Below, one piece after another: positions 53,101 through 62,448 of a stretch of 64,000 bases of DNA (position 1 is its first letter; each line of letters opens with the position of its first letter). The notes under the pieces are model-generated. The model saw only the letters and a list, made by a program, of their open reading frames with translations. It searched no databases and had not been told where the DNA came from. Source of the DNA: Endomychus coccineus (Eukaryota; Arthropoda; Insecta; Coleoptera; Endomychidae); contig OY294068.1 of NCBI GenBank assembly GCA_958510875.1, positions 24,036,297-24,100,296 of the forward strand. Direction: 5' to 3'. The position numbers and the translations under genes are program-made.

Positions 53101-56100
53101 GTGAGAAATACTTTAGACAATTCTACCTAAAGTAAACTTTTACATTATAAGGACGTAAGTAGGAATTTGCAAGAATATTAATTAATTAAATTAGTATAAA
53201 TATGACTTAGTGTTTGAACGTCACTCCTATGATTAACAGACTTGGAGTCACGTTTTATATGAATCATCTCCAGAATAGATCTTTTATAATAATTGGTTTC
53301 CTTAGTTAAAATATTAACATTCTTGTAATCAAATTGATGGTTATAATCAAAGCAATGTTTAGCAAGCGCGGTGGAATTTTCTAAGTTTTTGTTTCTTGTG
53401 CTATACTTATGGCCATACATTCTTTTTTGTAAATATTGTTTAGAGATACCAGTATAGGTCCCATCACAATCTAAACAATTTAATTTGTATACTGTGTGGG
53501 TTTGTTTATCTTTAGGAATTACAGGTTTTAGATTTGAGAAATATTTCCCAACACAGTTAGTAGGTTTATGCGCTACGTTTATATCATACTTTTTCAAACA
53601 TTTCTTAATTTTCTCTGAGGTCTCCGGAATGTATGGTAAAGTTATATAATTGTCTGAATTACCTTTTACGTTATTTTTATATGACGCTCCACTATAAATT
53701 TTGTTTATTCTCTCTTTAATAATAGGATTGAAAAAAGTTTTTGGGTAGCCATTCAATTCCAGTGTATTACGAACAATTTTTAGATTTTTGGGACGGTCCT
53801 CTGGGTGGGACAATTTAACCGCGCGGTCTGTAAGACTGTTTATGACGCTTTTTTTATAACAAGTTGGTGCAACGGAATTGAAGTGAAGATAGCGTTGAGA
53901 CGTAGCTTATGAAAAACAAAATATCAATGAACAATGGTTGAAAAATCTAACCGAAACAAAAATTCCGGATGAGGTGCAGCATACGTTAAGCTTAGGTCCG
54001 AAATTTGCATTGCCTGATAACAAAAAACTGCCTATCGACAATATAATTGCAAATTTAGAATGTGGAATCAGGAATAAAAATTTAGAAGAAAAGAATGAAA
54101 TTAGAAACAAAATTTGTAACATCTTGACAAACAAGAAGAACAAACAGAAAGCAGAAGTAGGTACTGCAAAGAATCGTCTTAACTATCATACAAAAATAAC
54201 AAAAGAGTTCTTAAATGCTAACCCTGAAATTTTAGTTTTGAACGCGGATAAATGTAATAAAACCGTCATAATGCATAGAAATGACTATGAAAAGAAAATA
54301 GAAAACCTTTTAAATGATGAAACAACTTATAAAAAATTAAAATCTGATCCTACTTTATCAATACAAAATAACATGAATAAATTGATAAATAATTGGCACA
54401 AAAATAAGATAATCCCTATTGAATTGAAAAATAAATTAATTTGCCATAATGGGCTAGCACCTTATATCTATGGGCTTCCAAAACTACATAAAATTGATAT
54501 ACCTCTAAGACCCATTATTAGTAATATAGGAGCGCCTACTTACAATTTATCAAAATTTTTATCAAAATCGATCAATAATATAATAGGAAATAATGAATTT
54601 TATGTGAAAGACTCATGGCATTTTAATGAATTTATAAAAAATCAATCCGTACCCGTAAACCATCAACTAATTTCCTTAGACGTTGTTTCTTTATTTACAA
54701 ATATACCAGTCGATTTGGCATTGAATAGCATCAAAAAACGTTGGGCAGAGATTAAAAACCACACACCTCTAGATCAATCGGAATTTATAAATGCTGTGAA
54801 GTTTTGTTTAGAATGCACTTATTTTCAGTACGGTGAACAATATTTTGGACAAATATTCGGCACAGCAATGGGATCTCCTATTTCTGCTACCATTGCTAAC
54901 CTCGTTATGGAATGCCTGGAGGAATCTGTTATAAGTTCATTAGATTTTCGGCCCGTATTTTTTAAACGGTATGTAGATGATTGCCTTATGTGTGTTCCCA
55001 ATGACAAAATTCAGTACGTGATTAATAAATTTAACAATTTTCACTGTAAACTTCAATTTACCTGTGAAATAAAAGTTAACAAAAACATAAATTTCTTAGA
55101 TATGAACATTAGGCATGATGCAGATGGAGAAATTAAAACTTCGTGGTTTACTAAAGAAGTTTGGTCTCAACGCTATCTTCACTTCAATTCCGTTGCACCA
55201 ACTTGTTATAAAAAAAGCGTCATAAACAGTCTTACAGACCGCGCGGTTAAATTGTCCCACCCAGAGGACCGTCCCAAAAATCTAAAAATTGTTCGTAATA
55301 CACTGGAATTGAATGGCTACCCAAAAACTTTTTTCAATCCTATTATTAAAGAGAGAATAAACAAAATTTATAGTGGAGCGTCATATAAAAATAACGTAAA
55401 AGGTAATTCAGACAATTATATAACTTTACCATACATTCCGGAGACCTCAGAGAAAATTAAGAAATGTTTGAAAAAGTATGATATAAACGTAGCGCATAAA
55501 CCTACTAACTGTGTTGGGAAATATTTCTCAAATCTAAAACCTGTAATTCCTAAAGATAAACAAACCCACACAGTATACAAATTAAATTGTTTAGATTGTG
55601 ATGGGACCTATACTGGTATCTCTAAACAATATTTACAAAAAAGAATGTATGGCCATAAGTATAGCACAAGAAACAAAAACTTAGAAAATTCCACCGCGCT
55701 TGCTAAACATTGCTTTGATTATAACCATCAATTTGATTACAAGAATGTTAATATTTTAACTAAGGAAACCAATTATTATAAAAGATCTATTCTGGAGATG
55801 ATTCATATAAAACGTGACTCCAAGTCTGTTAATCATAGGAGTGACGTTCAAACACTAAGTCATATTTATACTAATTTAATTAATTAATATTCTTGCAAAT
55901 TCCTACTTACGTCCTTATAATGTAAAAGTTTACTTTAGGTAGAATTGTCTAAAGTATTTCTCACAGGCCAGAGACCTTCTTTTATCACCTAATAAATTAT
56001 GACATCTGGCGCTTAAATGAACACTTGAGATGGTCTCGTCTGTTAGCAAAGAGGATAGAACTCTTTGTCTGTTAGTCTCTCGCAGACATTTATGAAATGT

Positions 56101-59100
56101 GTTCGTATTTATTGATGATTCTACTTAATAGTGGATTTTTAATTTTTACGCTGCAACATTGCTGTGTTATAGTTCCGATTTCATGTCTCCGTTCGTTTCG
56201 CGACGTTGGCATTTAAACGAAATTTGTGCGATAAGGACGCTTTGTGTTATTACAGTATTTCTAAGTAATCAGGTTATTGTATTAATAAGTCTTCTGATGA
56301 TGGTCGTGAGACCGAAACGTACGTAAAGACGAGGGTAAAAATAAAAATATATGTGTTAATGTGACCTATTTCCCGAGAATTGTGTATTAATTCATACGTG
56401 GGTCAAGAATCTTTATTATAATGTATATAATTTTTATTAAAAAGAATTAATTAATGAGTAGTATAATAATCACAATGTTTTGTATGATTGAATGAAATAA
56501 CAATTACTTTGTTTCAATACCACTTTTAATAATAACATGAAAACGTTACTATGTTTCAACACCGAAGTGCCATTATCAAACAGATACAAAAAAATGAAAC
56601 GTGTGGTACTCGGGGACTGCCGCGGTAAAGCTATTGCATAGCACTACGCCACTGGAAAAAGTTGGGCAGAAAAACATCCACTACCCCTTCAAAATCTTCA
56701 CGAATTATGAGTAAAAGAGAGTATCATCTTGATCTCTATGAAGAGTATTCTGTAACAAGCATAGATAACTCTACTACCGGTAGTAGAGTTATCTATGGTG
56801 ACAAGTGTCAGTTGGCTTGTCAACACAATTTTATACGAAAGTTTTAACGTTCAGGTTTTCACGTGGCCTATCGAAATTATAAGGTTCGAATTGTTTAAAA
56901 ACACAATTGCATGAACGCCAGACGTCTTATGTAATTAGCTACGAACGTAATAATTTTGACATATCCTCGAGGAGCTAGCTGCGCGTAAGTTAGAGTTTAT
57001 ACATTTTACCTCTATTTTGTTAATTTGGGGCCGTTTCGAACCCCGTGCGGCCGGCGCCAGTTGTAATAAAGTGTTTTGGGCTATGGGCCGCTAGCTTTTA
57101 CCCGCTTTCGGTATATTTAAGTAGCTAGAAAATTCCCTTTCGTACGTCGCATGTCAGATGCTAGTAGGTGACAGCTGAGAATACCTCGAAACTGTTTTAA
57201 TTAAATTTTCCTATTTAATCGACATTTTGGGGCCCGAGACTATGCTATTTAGTTGGCCCCGTTCATAAACTAACGACATGGAGCGAAAACCGCATGCGAA
57301 AAGTCCTCGTTAAGACGTTCTATGTACCGTAAATTTGCACTTTTCTAACTCGCGACCTGCGCGCTTCTCACGTGAACGTCATTCGATTTATCGAAAATTA
57401 ACCAATTCAAAACAGTTTTCGACCCACTTTGGCGCTATCACGACCATTTAAAAGGTTCAAAGTTAACATTTCGACAATTTTAAGCTCGGTCGAGCTACAT
57501 GGTAGGCGGAGTGGTGAGTCTTAGGATATTTCGTTACGGTATTTGTTTTTTGTTTTTTTAGATTTTCGTTACGGTATTTGTCTTTTGTTTTTTTTTCTTG
57601 ATTCGGTCGCCGCGCTCAAAGCCCGCGATACAAGCTATATGAAATAGCTTAATAATAATTTCATGGTTTCATGTTATTATTAAATGTGGTATAAAAACAA
57701 AGTTGTTCTTTCACTTAATCATAATCATAAATTACCATAAAGTAACGGCTTCTACCATCGATGTTTTGAACTATGTTTTTTATAAAAATACAAAACATAA
57801 TTTTTTTAATTTTGTCTAATCATTGCAAGTAGAAAGTATCTTATATTATGAATAAAAGCAATACTGTCTTTTTTTTGAAAGACGACTACAATTATGCGCA
57901 TTTTGCTTGATCTCAATACCAAAAAGTCTATTGGGCCAGACGGAATTCCACCTGTCGTTATCAATTAGGTCCTCCGTAAAAACATATTCCTTGTTAAAAA
58001 AAAAGGCTGTAGAAAGAACGAGATGATCAGTCTCGCCTATAGCTAGAGAATGTCAACGAAAGAATAACAAAAAATAGTTATCAACGTTGATAAGAATCAC
58101 GAAATTATTTGTGAGATTAAAACGAAAAATAAAGTGAGGCGGTTTCACATCTAGTCAAATTTTCCCTCTGTCCTCCCTATGCCAGTAGATGTAATTATAA
58201 TTTCTTACAATTGTGTTCTAGAAACTTTACGGAAATATCCACCACTAGCGTTTTTAATGCGAGAGTGCACCATTGATTATAATATTCCTGGGACGGACAT
58301 CACTATTGACAAAGGAACTCAAGTCTTTATACCCGCTTTGGCTCTGCATTACGATCCAGAATACTTCCCAAATCCAGAAGTTTTTGATCCTGACAGATTC
58401 TTGCAACCCCCATCAGATTTTTCTTACATTCCATTCGGAGAAGGACCCCGTTTATGCATAGGTAAATAACAAACATTTGCTATTACGAAAAAAATTATGA
58501 TTTTGTTGAGATGTTACGAACATAATTCTTAACTGGTGCTAACTTTGAAATTGGGAAAATGAAAGGAGATTTTGTAACTTCACAAATAACTAGGTTTATG
58601 TGTAACATCTTTTATCGCTATTCTATTATTGTGTTTGTTATATAATTAGCAAAAAAAAAGGTAAGCACCCAATACTTATATGCTTATAATTTTGATTAAA
58701 TTTTGAGGTATATCTGAAAGAAGATTAGTTTTGATAATCACTGATGCAATCTGTTTACGTGGTTTTTGGTAGTACCCGAGCTAATTGTCAGTCCTCACTT
58801 AGCATTTGAAAGACACTTAGGTTTGAAGATCGACCCCAACAGACCTCTCGCTTGTTTTTTAGTGTTCTCACGACGTTATACCGAGCATGGATAATGCATT
58901 ACACACTCCCGGCAAATGCTAGGTCGGTGGATCTCCTCAGGAAGTACCTCCTCCTTCTGAACACATTCCCATTCATCCCTTATGTGGGTATAGGAAGTTA
59001 GAGATAATATTTACTCTATTAAGAGGAAGCCCCACATTATATTCAGAAATCTAAATACGTATTTTGGCATCTATGTTATTGCCATTGTTATTCTTTTGAA

Positions 59101-59744
59101 GATGGTAACCTAGATGCCGAATTACGTATTTAGATTTTTAAATATCGATGTGATGATTGAGTACAATTGTTTGATGCTTTCGTATTGGTCACAAAGCCTT
59201 ATTGCGTTCTTCTATGCGAGGTCGGGAGAATGCACGGTTAATGCTTTCCCTCTCTGACATCAACCACGTAATTCATTCCTACGCTCCGATTCTTCCTGCG
59301 CGAGTGTAACACAACGAGGTGTATAGACCTCGTTGGTGTAACAGTGCATAGATAACTCTACTACCGTTGAGTAGTAGAGTTATCTATGTAACAGTGGCTG
59401 AAGGGGTTCCACCCGCGCAGTTAATCGCATATTCTTCTTCGATCTGTCATCTTCATTCTTAACATGGTCGAGGGGAACTTATCAAGCCGTGTATAATTGA
59501 ATGTTAATCGAAAATATATCTAATCAAAATATATGAAGAATAATCATAATAACATCAAATAATCCTTAATTTATATTTTACAGGCATTCGATTTGGAATT
59601 ATGCAAACCAAAGTAGGACTGTCAAAATTGCTGAGTCGATACCGATTTGGTCTAAATCCCAAAACCGCCCCACTCAAATATTCACCGTCTTCTTTCGTAC
59701 TTAGTACAGTTGACAAAATATGGTTGGATGTGTCTAAAGTCTAA
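49023..59744 (+). CDS. Cytochrome P450, CYP6-like (CYP3 clan), gene 2 of a tandem pair
   Basis: Exons 49023-50127, 58222-58461 and 59584-59744 join in phases 1 and 1 to give 501 residues. Exon 1 and exon 2 have the same lengths as in gene 1. The membrane anchor (LSSAVLVLLTGLIGIYAYF), VPYVKPIFPFGN, WKNLR, AGFETSSS, ETLR, FDPDRF and the consensus heme loop FGEGPRLCIG (Cys447) are all present, so it looks fully functional. A local tandem duplication explains the pair; both lie on the same strand, 6.9 kb apart. Intron 1 is 8.1 kb because of a mariner, two Penelope insertions and a Helentron-derived element; intron 2 holds a hairpin element and short palindromes. The likely role is ER-bound oxidation of dietary toxins or insecticides (family knowledge, not shown here). 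Confidence 0.9.
50237..51240 (-). mobile_element. Long-TIR mariner/Tc1-superfamily element (1.0 kb)
   Basis: The ends CAGTGTCCCAAAATTGCT and its imperfect complement are flanked by TA, and the inverted arms extend about 190-200 bp. Minus-strand frames contain FMHNGAPRHFARAFKEYLDE, WIGRG, PPRSPDLNP and LDFSIWGALK, the C-terminal catalytic part of an insect DDE transposase. The usual HDGAP is HNGAP here, so a catalytic aspartate is lost. It is a deleted, dead copy. Confidence 0.8.
51280..51745 (-). mobile_element. Penelope family 1, 3'-flank fragment
   Basis: It begins with the tail (AATGATTCTTGACCCAGG), then the terminus with a degraded hammerhead (51362-51403; stem III and stem I mutated), and fades at about 51745 in sequence resembling 37000-37140. 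It has no coding. Confidence 0.7.
51746..52663. other. No gene recognised (intron)
   Basis: AT-rich intronic sequence. 52310-52380 contains a C-rich stretch (GTCCCCCCCTTCCCCC) and a GTGGCATAGCATAGG segment of the sort found near retroelement ends, too short to classify. Confidence 0.3.
52664..52675. repeat. Target-site duplication, left copy, of Penelope composite D
   Basis: AATGTATATAAT, repeated exactly at 56420-56431 immediately outside the right end. Confidence 0.85.
52735..52776 (-). ncRNA. Hammerhead ribozyme motif (composite D left)
   Basis: The complete family-1 motif, mirror image of 56289-56330. Confidence 0.7.
53178..53813 (-). pseudogene. Penelope GIY-YIG region in the inverted arm of composite D
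   Basis: A 211-residue frame containing the connector and the full GIY-YIG domain to the normal stop. The RT portion is absent because the arm ends at about 53900. Confidence 0.85.
53908..55887 (+). CDS. Penelope-like RT/GIY-YIG protein, the longest copy in the window
   Basis: The frame is open from 53908 to 55887, about 659 codons. No ATG begins it, so the N-terminus is truncated at the inversion junction. It includes an N-terminal block (VQHTLSLGPKFALP, typical of Penelope proteins), a basic coiled region, YGLPKLHK, DVVSLFTNIP, AMGSPISATIANL, YVDD, FLDMNI, and GIY-YIG with the downstream HCFDYNHQFDYKN and ETNYYKRSILEMIHI. All RT and nuclease residues are intact. It may have been active until insertion truncated it. 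Confidence 0.9.
   Translation, partial: YEKQNINEQWLKNLTETKIPDEVQHTLSLGPKFALPDNKKLPIDNIIANLECGIRNKNLEEKNEIRNKICNILTNKKNKQKAEVGTAKNRLNYHTKITKEFLNANPEILVLNADKCNKTVIMHRNDYEKKIENLLNDETTYKKLKSDPTLSIQNNMNKLINNWHKNKIIPIELKNKLICHNGLAPYIYGLPKLHKIDIPLRPIISNIGAPTYNLSKFLSKSINNIIGNNEFYVKDSWHFNEFIKNQSVPVNHQLISLDVVSLFTNIPVDLALNSIKKRWAEIKNHTPLDQSEFINAVKFCLECTYFQYGEQYFGQIFGTAMGSPISATIANLVMECLEESVISSLDFRPVFFKRYVDDCLMCVPNDKIQYVINKFNNFHCKLQFTCEIKVNKNINFLDMNIRHDADGEIKTSWFTKEVWSQRYLHFNSVAPTCYKKSVINSLTDRAVKLSHPEDRPKNLKIVRNTLELNGYPKTFFNPIIKERINKIYSGASYKNNVKGNSDNYITLPYIPETSEKIKKCLKKYDINVAHKPTNCVGKYFSNLKPVIPKDKQTHTVYKLNCLDCDGTYTGISKQYLQKRMYGHKYSTRNKNLENSTALAKHCFDYNHQFDYKNVNILTKETNYYKRSILEMIHIKRDSKSVNHRSDVQTLSHIYTNLIN
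56289..56330 (+). ncRNA. Hammerhead ribozyme motif (composite D right)
   Basis: The complete family-1 motif: GUCUU at 56289, CUGAUGA at 56294, GAAA at 56314, and AAGAC at 56326-56330. Confidence 0.7.
56420..56431. repeat. Target-site duplication, right copy, of Penelope composite D
   Basis: An exact copy of 52664-52675. Confidence 0.85.
56599..57651. mobile_element. Non-autonomous Helentron-derived element (1.05 kb)
   Basis: It has the same left terminus (ACGTGTGG, then ACTCGGGGACTGCCGCGG) and right terminus (CGCGCTCAAAGCCCGCGAT, then the hairpin) as the 10.4-kb copy, but no coding. The interior includes an inverted copy of the segment found at 62510-62640 and a duplicated TTTCGTTACGGTATTTG. 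A 38-bp palindrome sits inside at 56760. Confidence 0.7.
56760..56797. repeat. 38-bp perfect palindrome with flanking direct repeats
   Basis: Arms begin CATAGATAACTCTACTACC and are perfectly complementary with no loop. It is flanked by GTAACAAG (56752-56759) and GTGACAAG (56798-56805), an 8-bp repeat with one mismatch. The same arm recurs at 59347. Confidence 0.8.
57652..58221. other. No gene recognised (end of P450 gene 2 intron 1)
   Basis: AT-rich. It ends in the acceptor ATTGTGTTCTAG. About 57900-57970 encodes LDLNTKKSIGPDGIPPVVIN, a LINE RT-like KAPGPDGI block, so a tiny retroelement scrap may be present. Confidence 0.4.
58222..58461 (+). CDS. P450 gene 2, exon 2
   Basis: It encodes residues 369-449: ETLRKYPPLAFLMRECTI, the ALALHYDPEYFPNP meander, FDPDRF, and the heme loop FGEGPRLCIG. 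The upstream in-frame ATG at 58179 lies in the intron and is not a start. Confidence 0.9.
58470..59046. other. No gene recognised (P450 gene 2 intron 2)
   Basis: Noncoding. 58740-58990 is less AT-rich and might be a decayed retroelement, but no motif was identified. Confidence 0.3.
59047..59137. mobile_element. Small hairpin element (about 91 bp)
   Basis: Arms of 27 bases (AAATCTAAATACGTATTTTG, then GCATCTA) with about three mismatches surround a 37-base middle. No clear flanking duplication was found. Confidence 0.5.
59312..59335. repeat. 24-bp palindrome with 8-bp direct repeats
   Basis: CAACGAGGT and ACCTCGTTG arms surround GTATAG and are flanked by exact GTGTAACA copies (59304-59311 and 59336-59343). 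Confidence 0.75.
59347..59387. repeat. 41-bp palindromic insert with 9-bp direct repeats
   Basis: The same 18-base arm (CATAGATAACTCTACTAC) as at 56760, here around CGTTGA, between exact GTAACAGTG copies (59338-59346 and 59388-59396). It lies 11 bases after the 24-bp palindrome, in the same original target word. Confidence 0.8.
59584..59744 (+). CDS. P450 gene 2, exon 3
   Basis: The acceptor is ATATTTTACAG. It encodes IRFGIMQTKVGLSKLLSR to DKIWLDVSKV, then TAA; it is 9 bases shorter than in gene 1. Confidence 0.9.
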
Positions 59745-59772
59745 GGTATTCAATTAATTGTAAACAATGCGA

Positions 59773-59778
59773 AATAAA
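59773..59778 (+). promoter_or_regulatory. Candidate poly(A) signal of P450 gene 2
   Basis: AATAAA, 28 bases after the stop, in the same position as in gene 1. Confidence 0.55.
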
Positions 59779-59965
59779 ACCGTTACTAATTATAATTTTG
59801 TCTCAGTCAAAATCAATATTACCACCTGAATAACAAGGCCTTGGCGCTGCCGATGTAACCTCAACGTCACGTAGGTACCGTGATCGAATGCTTGAATGTA
59901 GACATCAGAGTGTACACAGTATACATCCTTTATCTATATGATTTTCAGTGTATTACGAAGATGTA

Positions 59966-60035
59966 GGAGGGTAAGGTGAACAGTCCCTGAAAAATGAAAC
60001 AAGAAATGATTTATTTGGTCAAAAATTATTTTATT
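59966..60035. mobile_element. Solo end of the 20.3-kb Tc1 family
   Basis: AGGAGGGTAAGGTGAACAGT, then CCCTGAAAAATGAAACAAG and TGATTTATTTGGTCAAAA, match the inverted right end of the Tc1-like element at 20940-20996. The rest of the element is missing. Confidence 0.6.
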
Positions 60036-60249
60036 TCTCAACACAATTGTTCTATGAATACCAACTACTCTATATAACCAACAACTGTCAAAGTGACGTC
60101 TGTCAGAGTGACAACCTGAAGGTACCCATACCCTCAACTTGAAGGTTACCACGCACTATCCGACTAAACCTTTACAATGTCGTTGCACATAAAAAAGAGA
60201 AGGTGACACAGGCGTTGCATATAAAAAAGAACTGTATGTTAGTCACTGA

Positions 60250-60780
60250 TCGTCAGCTGTTCGACGGGCGTAGCCCGGGATAACAGCATGTAGCCCGATA
60301 CACTTTGTCCAACGTTTTTCTAATTTTTCGATCCTTCAAAACAGGCGTTTGTTTCAGCGATAACCTCATCGTTGGAGCCAAATCTTTCCACCGAGCCATT
60401 TCTTCAAGTTTGGAAATAGATAAAAATTGCAGGGGGCCAAATCTGTAGAATACGGTGCATGACGACCAATCCGTGGCGCAATTCATGCAATTTTGCCCTT
60501 GCGACTGCGGACCTGTGCGTTGTTCTTGTGGAAGAGCACTTTTTTCTTTGCCAAATGCGGCCCCTTTCGCTTCAAATCGGCGTCCAATGGTTCCAGCAGC
60601 TCGGCATAATATACGATCGTTTTGGTCATTTCAAGGTAATCGATATGGACGACAGAGTGTGCATCCCAAAAAACTGTCGCCATAACTTTGTTGGGCGATG
60701 AACCCACTTTGACCTTTTTCGGCTTCGATTCGTCAGGTCAAGTTCACTGTTTCGACTGTTCTTTGATCTCTGGTGTGATT
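60250..60780 (-). pseudogene. mariner transposase relic
   Basis: Minus-strand frames: KVMATVFWDAHSVVHIDYLE, GPHLAKKKVLFHKNNAQV (normally H-x-DNAP; the catalytic Asp is Asn here), LQFLSISKLEEMA, and RKTLDKVYRATCCYPG at the C-terminus. Frameshifts separate the blocks. It is a dead mariner of the type common in insects; its ends were not identified. Confidence 0.75.
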
Positions 60781-61173
60781 AATTCATGTTTCGTCCACAG
60801 CTACGAAACTATCAAATAAACAAAACACGTTTACGTTTAAATAACTAAATTGTCCTTCTATGATAAATTAAGTGTCTAGAGTTCGTAAAAGTGTGGTGAT
60901 CTCTCTCAGTGTCAAACAAAGACTGACTCCCCGTCGGTCCTGTCTCTCTCCTTTCGCTTATCCCGCAAAATTCGGTATTTCCCCGAAATTACGTGCTGCC
61001 TGGCACTCTGCTGATTCCACCCAAGTTAGGCAACACAACTTGCTGCAATACTAGATCCCCGATATATAGATCAAACAACAAACTCATTTTTTATTGTGTT
61101 TTTAACATAAAAGATGCTTTTGACTTTTTAAGACAGGTTCCACATTTGCACATAATTTTTTCGATAAAAAGAT
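60781..61173. other. No gene recognised
   Basis: The frames at 60872-61244 show no family similarity. It may be flanking parts of the mariner relic. Confidence 0.3.
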
Positions 61174-62448
61174 ACGTGTGGCACTCGGGGACTGTCGCGG
61201 TAAAGCTATTGCATTGCACTTTTTCTCAACTTATGCAATTATAATTATTTATTTTTTTAAATTTATGCAGTATTTTTTTTCTTTGATATTTTAATTCAAG
61301 TTTTTTCTTTGATATTAATTCAAATTACTTTTGAGCGTGGTGACCGATAAGAAAACAAATTTTTTTCTTTTATTGAATAAAGAGAAGTTAATATCGTTTA
61401 AAATAGTTTTATTATCTTACAATACATGTAGGTTATTCAGGAATTTGTTATCATTGAAACTATAGGTTTATGGTAACTGAATAACTGAAATAAGAGACAT
61501 AAGTTTGAGACTTGATATCCTCTAAATATCTGGAAAATACCGCGTTAACGGTGGTCCCATATTTTGCTGTGGATTCTTGTGGATCATTATTCATTTTCAA
61601 ATTCAATTTTTCTGAAAGAAAAGTTGTCAACCGCTCTGATTTTTTATCAGCGAAGTTGATGTTGAAATCGCCAGCCAAGATAAGTGGAAATTTATTACCA
61701 TTTGTACCAAGTATTTTCGACCCTTCTTCAGTGTACTCCAGTAAAGTGCGATGAATAAAATGCTCTACCTCGTCCAATTTTGGATTCGGAGAAATGTAAA
61801 TTGTTACCATGACTATGTGTAGGCCGTTTCTAAGTTTGCATAAGCACCCACAAATATCTCCAACAAATGAGCGCCTAACATTAACATCACTAACGTGTGC
61901 AATATGTATTTCAATATTCGGAGTCATAATATTAGTAACATTATTACTATTTTGGTAAATAGCTACCCCACCTTTTGGAACAGTATCTCGTTTGAATTGA
62001 ACAATACAATTGAAATTAGGTATTTCAATCGGATTATCATGCGCCATGCAAGTTTCGGTAAGAAGTAACACATTTGTTTGTCTCGTAACTGAATCTTGTA
62101 AATCGTATTTGTGACTATTTAGACTTTGGCAATTGAAAGTCATTATTGAAATGCCATTTCTATTACTAATGAAATCTAAGACACTTTGAGCTGTGGTCTG
62201 AACACTATTTAAAGGCAGTCTTTTGAATTTTTGCAACAAAGATGCAGTCGATGCAGCTTGCCTTCGATTATTATAAAACTTGAATGTAGAATATCGTTCT
62301 TTGTCGTGATATACAATTTTTCAATATTAGTCACCCGAGAGAGCGCAACATAAACGAGTTCCTGTTATTTTTCGTTACGGAATTTTTTGATTCGGTCGCC
62401 GCGCTCAAAGCCCGCGATAAAAGCTATATGCAATATATGCAATAGCTT
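61174..62448 (-). mobile_element. Helentron copy 2 (internally deleted)
   Basis: Its left end matches 10441 and 56599, and its right end has CGCGCTCAAAGCCCGCGAT followed by the terminal hairpin. It keeps the last part of the helicase-endonuclease gene. At about 62365 the helicase sequence (GAACTCG, then TTCCTG) jumps straight into the right terminus, so all upstream coding is deleted. Confidence 0.7.
61460..62239 (-). CDS. Helentron EEP endonuclease domain (C-terminal part of the fusion protein)
   Basis: A 259-residue frame: SIMTFNCQSLNSHKYDLQDS, LLLTETC, GGVAIYQN, VTIYISPNPK and LILAGDFNINF. GDFN is the metal-binding signature of the EEP (APE1-like) nuclease fold, and the tail ends near the normal stop. 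Upstream, in another frame after one indel at about 62297, are VYVALSRVTNIEKLYITTKN, the helicase end with motif VI intact, unlike the 11.0-kb copy. The C-terminal SxxH part of the nuclease is not evident, so completeness is uncertain. Confidence 0.75.
   Translation of the reverse strand: MLQKFKRLPLNSVQTTAQSVLDFISNRNGISIMTFNCQSLNSHKYDLQDSVTRQTNVLLLTETCMAHDNPIEIPNFNCIVQFKRDTVPKGGVAIYQNSNNVTNIMTPNIEIHIAHVSDVNVRRSFVGDICGCLCKLRNGLHIVMVTIYISPNPKLDEVEHFIHRTLLEYTEEGSKILGTNGNKFPLILAGDFNINFADKKSERLTTFLSEKLNLKMNNDPQESTAKYGTTVNAVFSRYLEDIKSQTYVSYFSYSVTINL

Larger units (their letters stand above)
52676..56419. mobile_element. Penelope-like composite D in P450 gene 2 intron 1
   Basis: A minus-strand inverted arm (52676 to about 53900, ending inside the RT coding region) is joined directly to a plus-strand copy (about 53901-56419). 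It is flanked by exact 12-bp duplications. The 3' ends face outward; only the right one has the terminal tail. The same two end points are used in composite A, but the internal junction differs. Arms share variants private to this element: AGC/AGT Ser in place of Asn after KIY, and CGAGGG in place of CGTGGG after the hammerhead. Confidence 0.85.
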
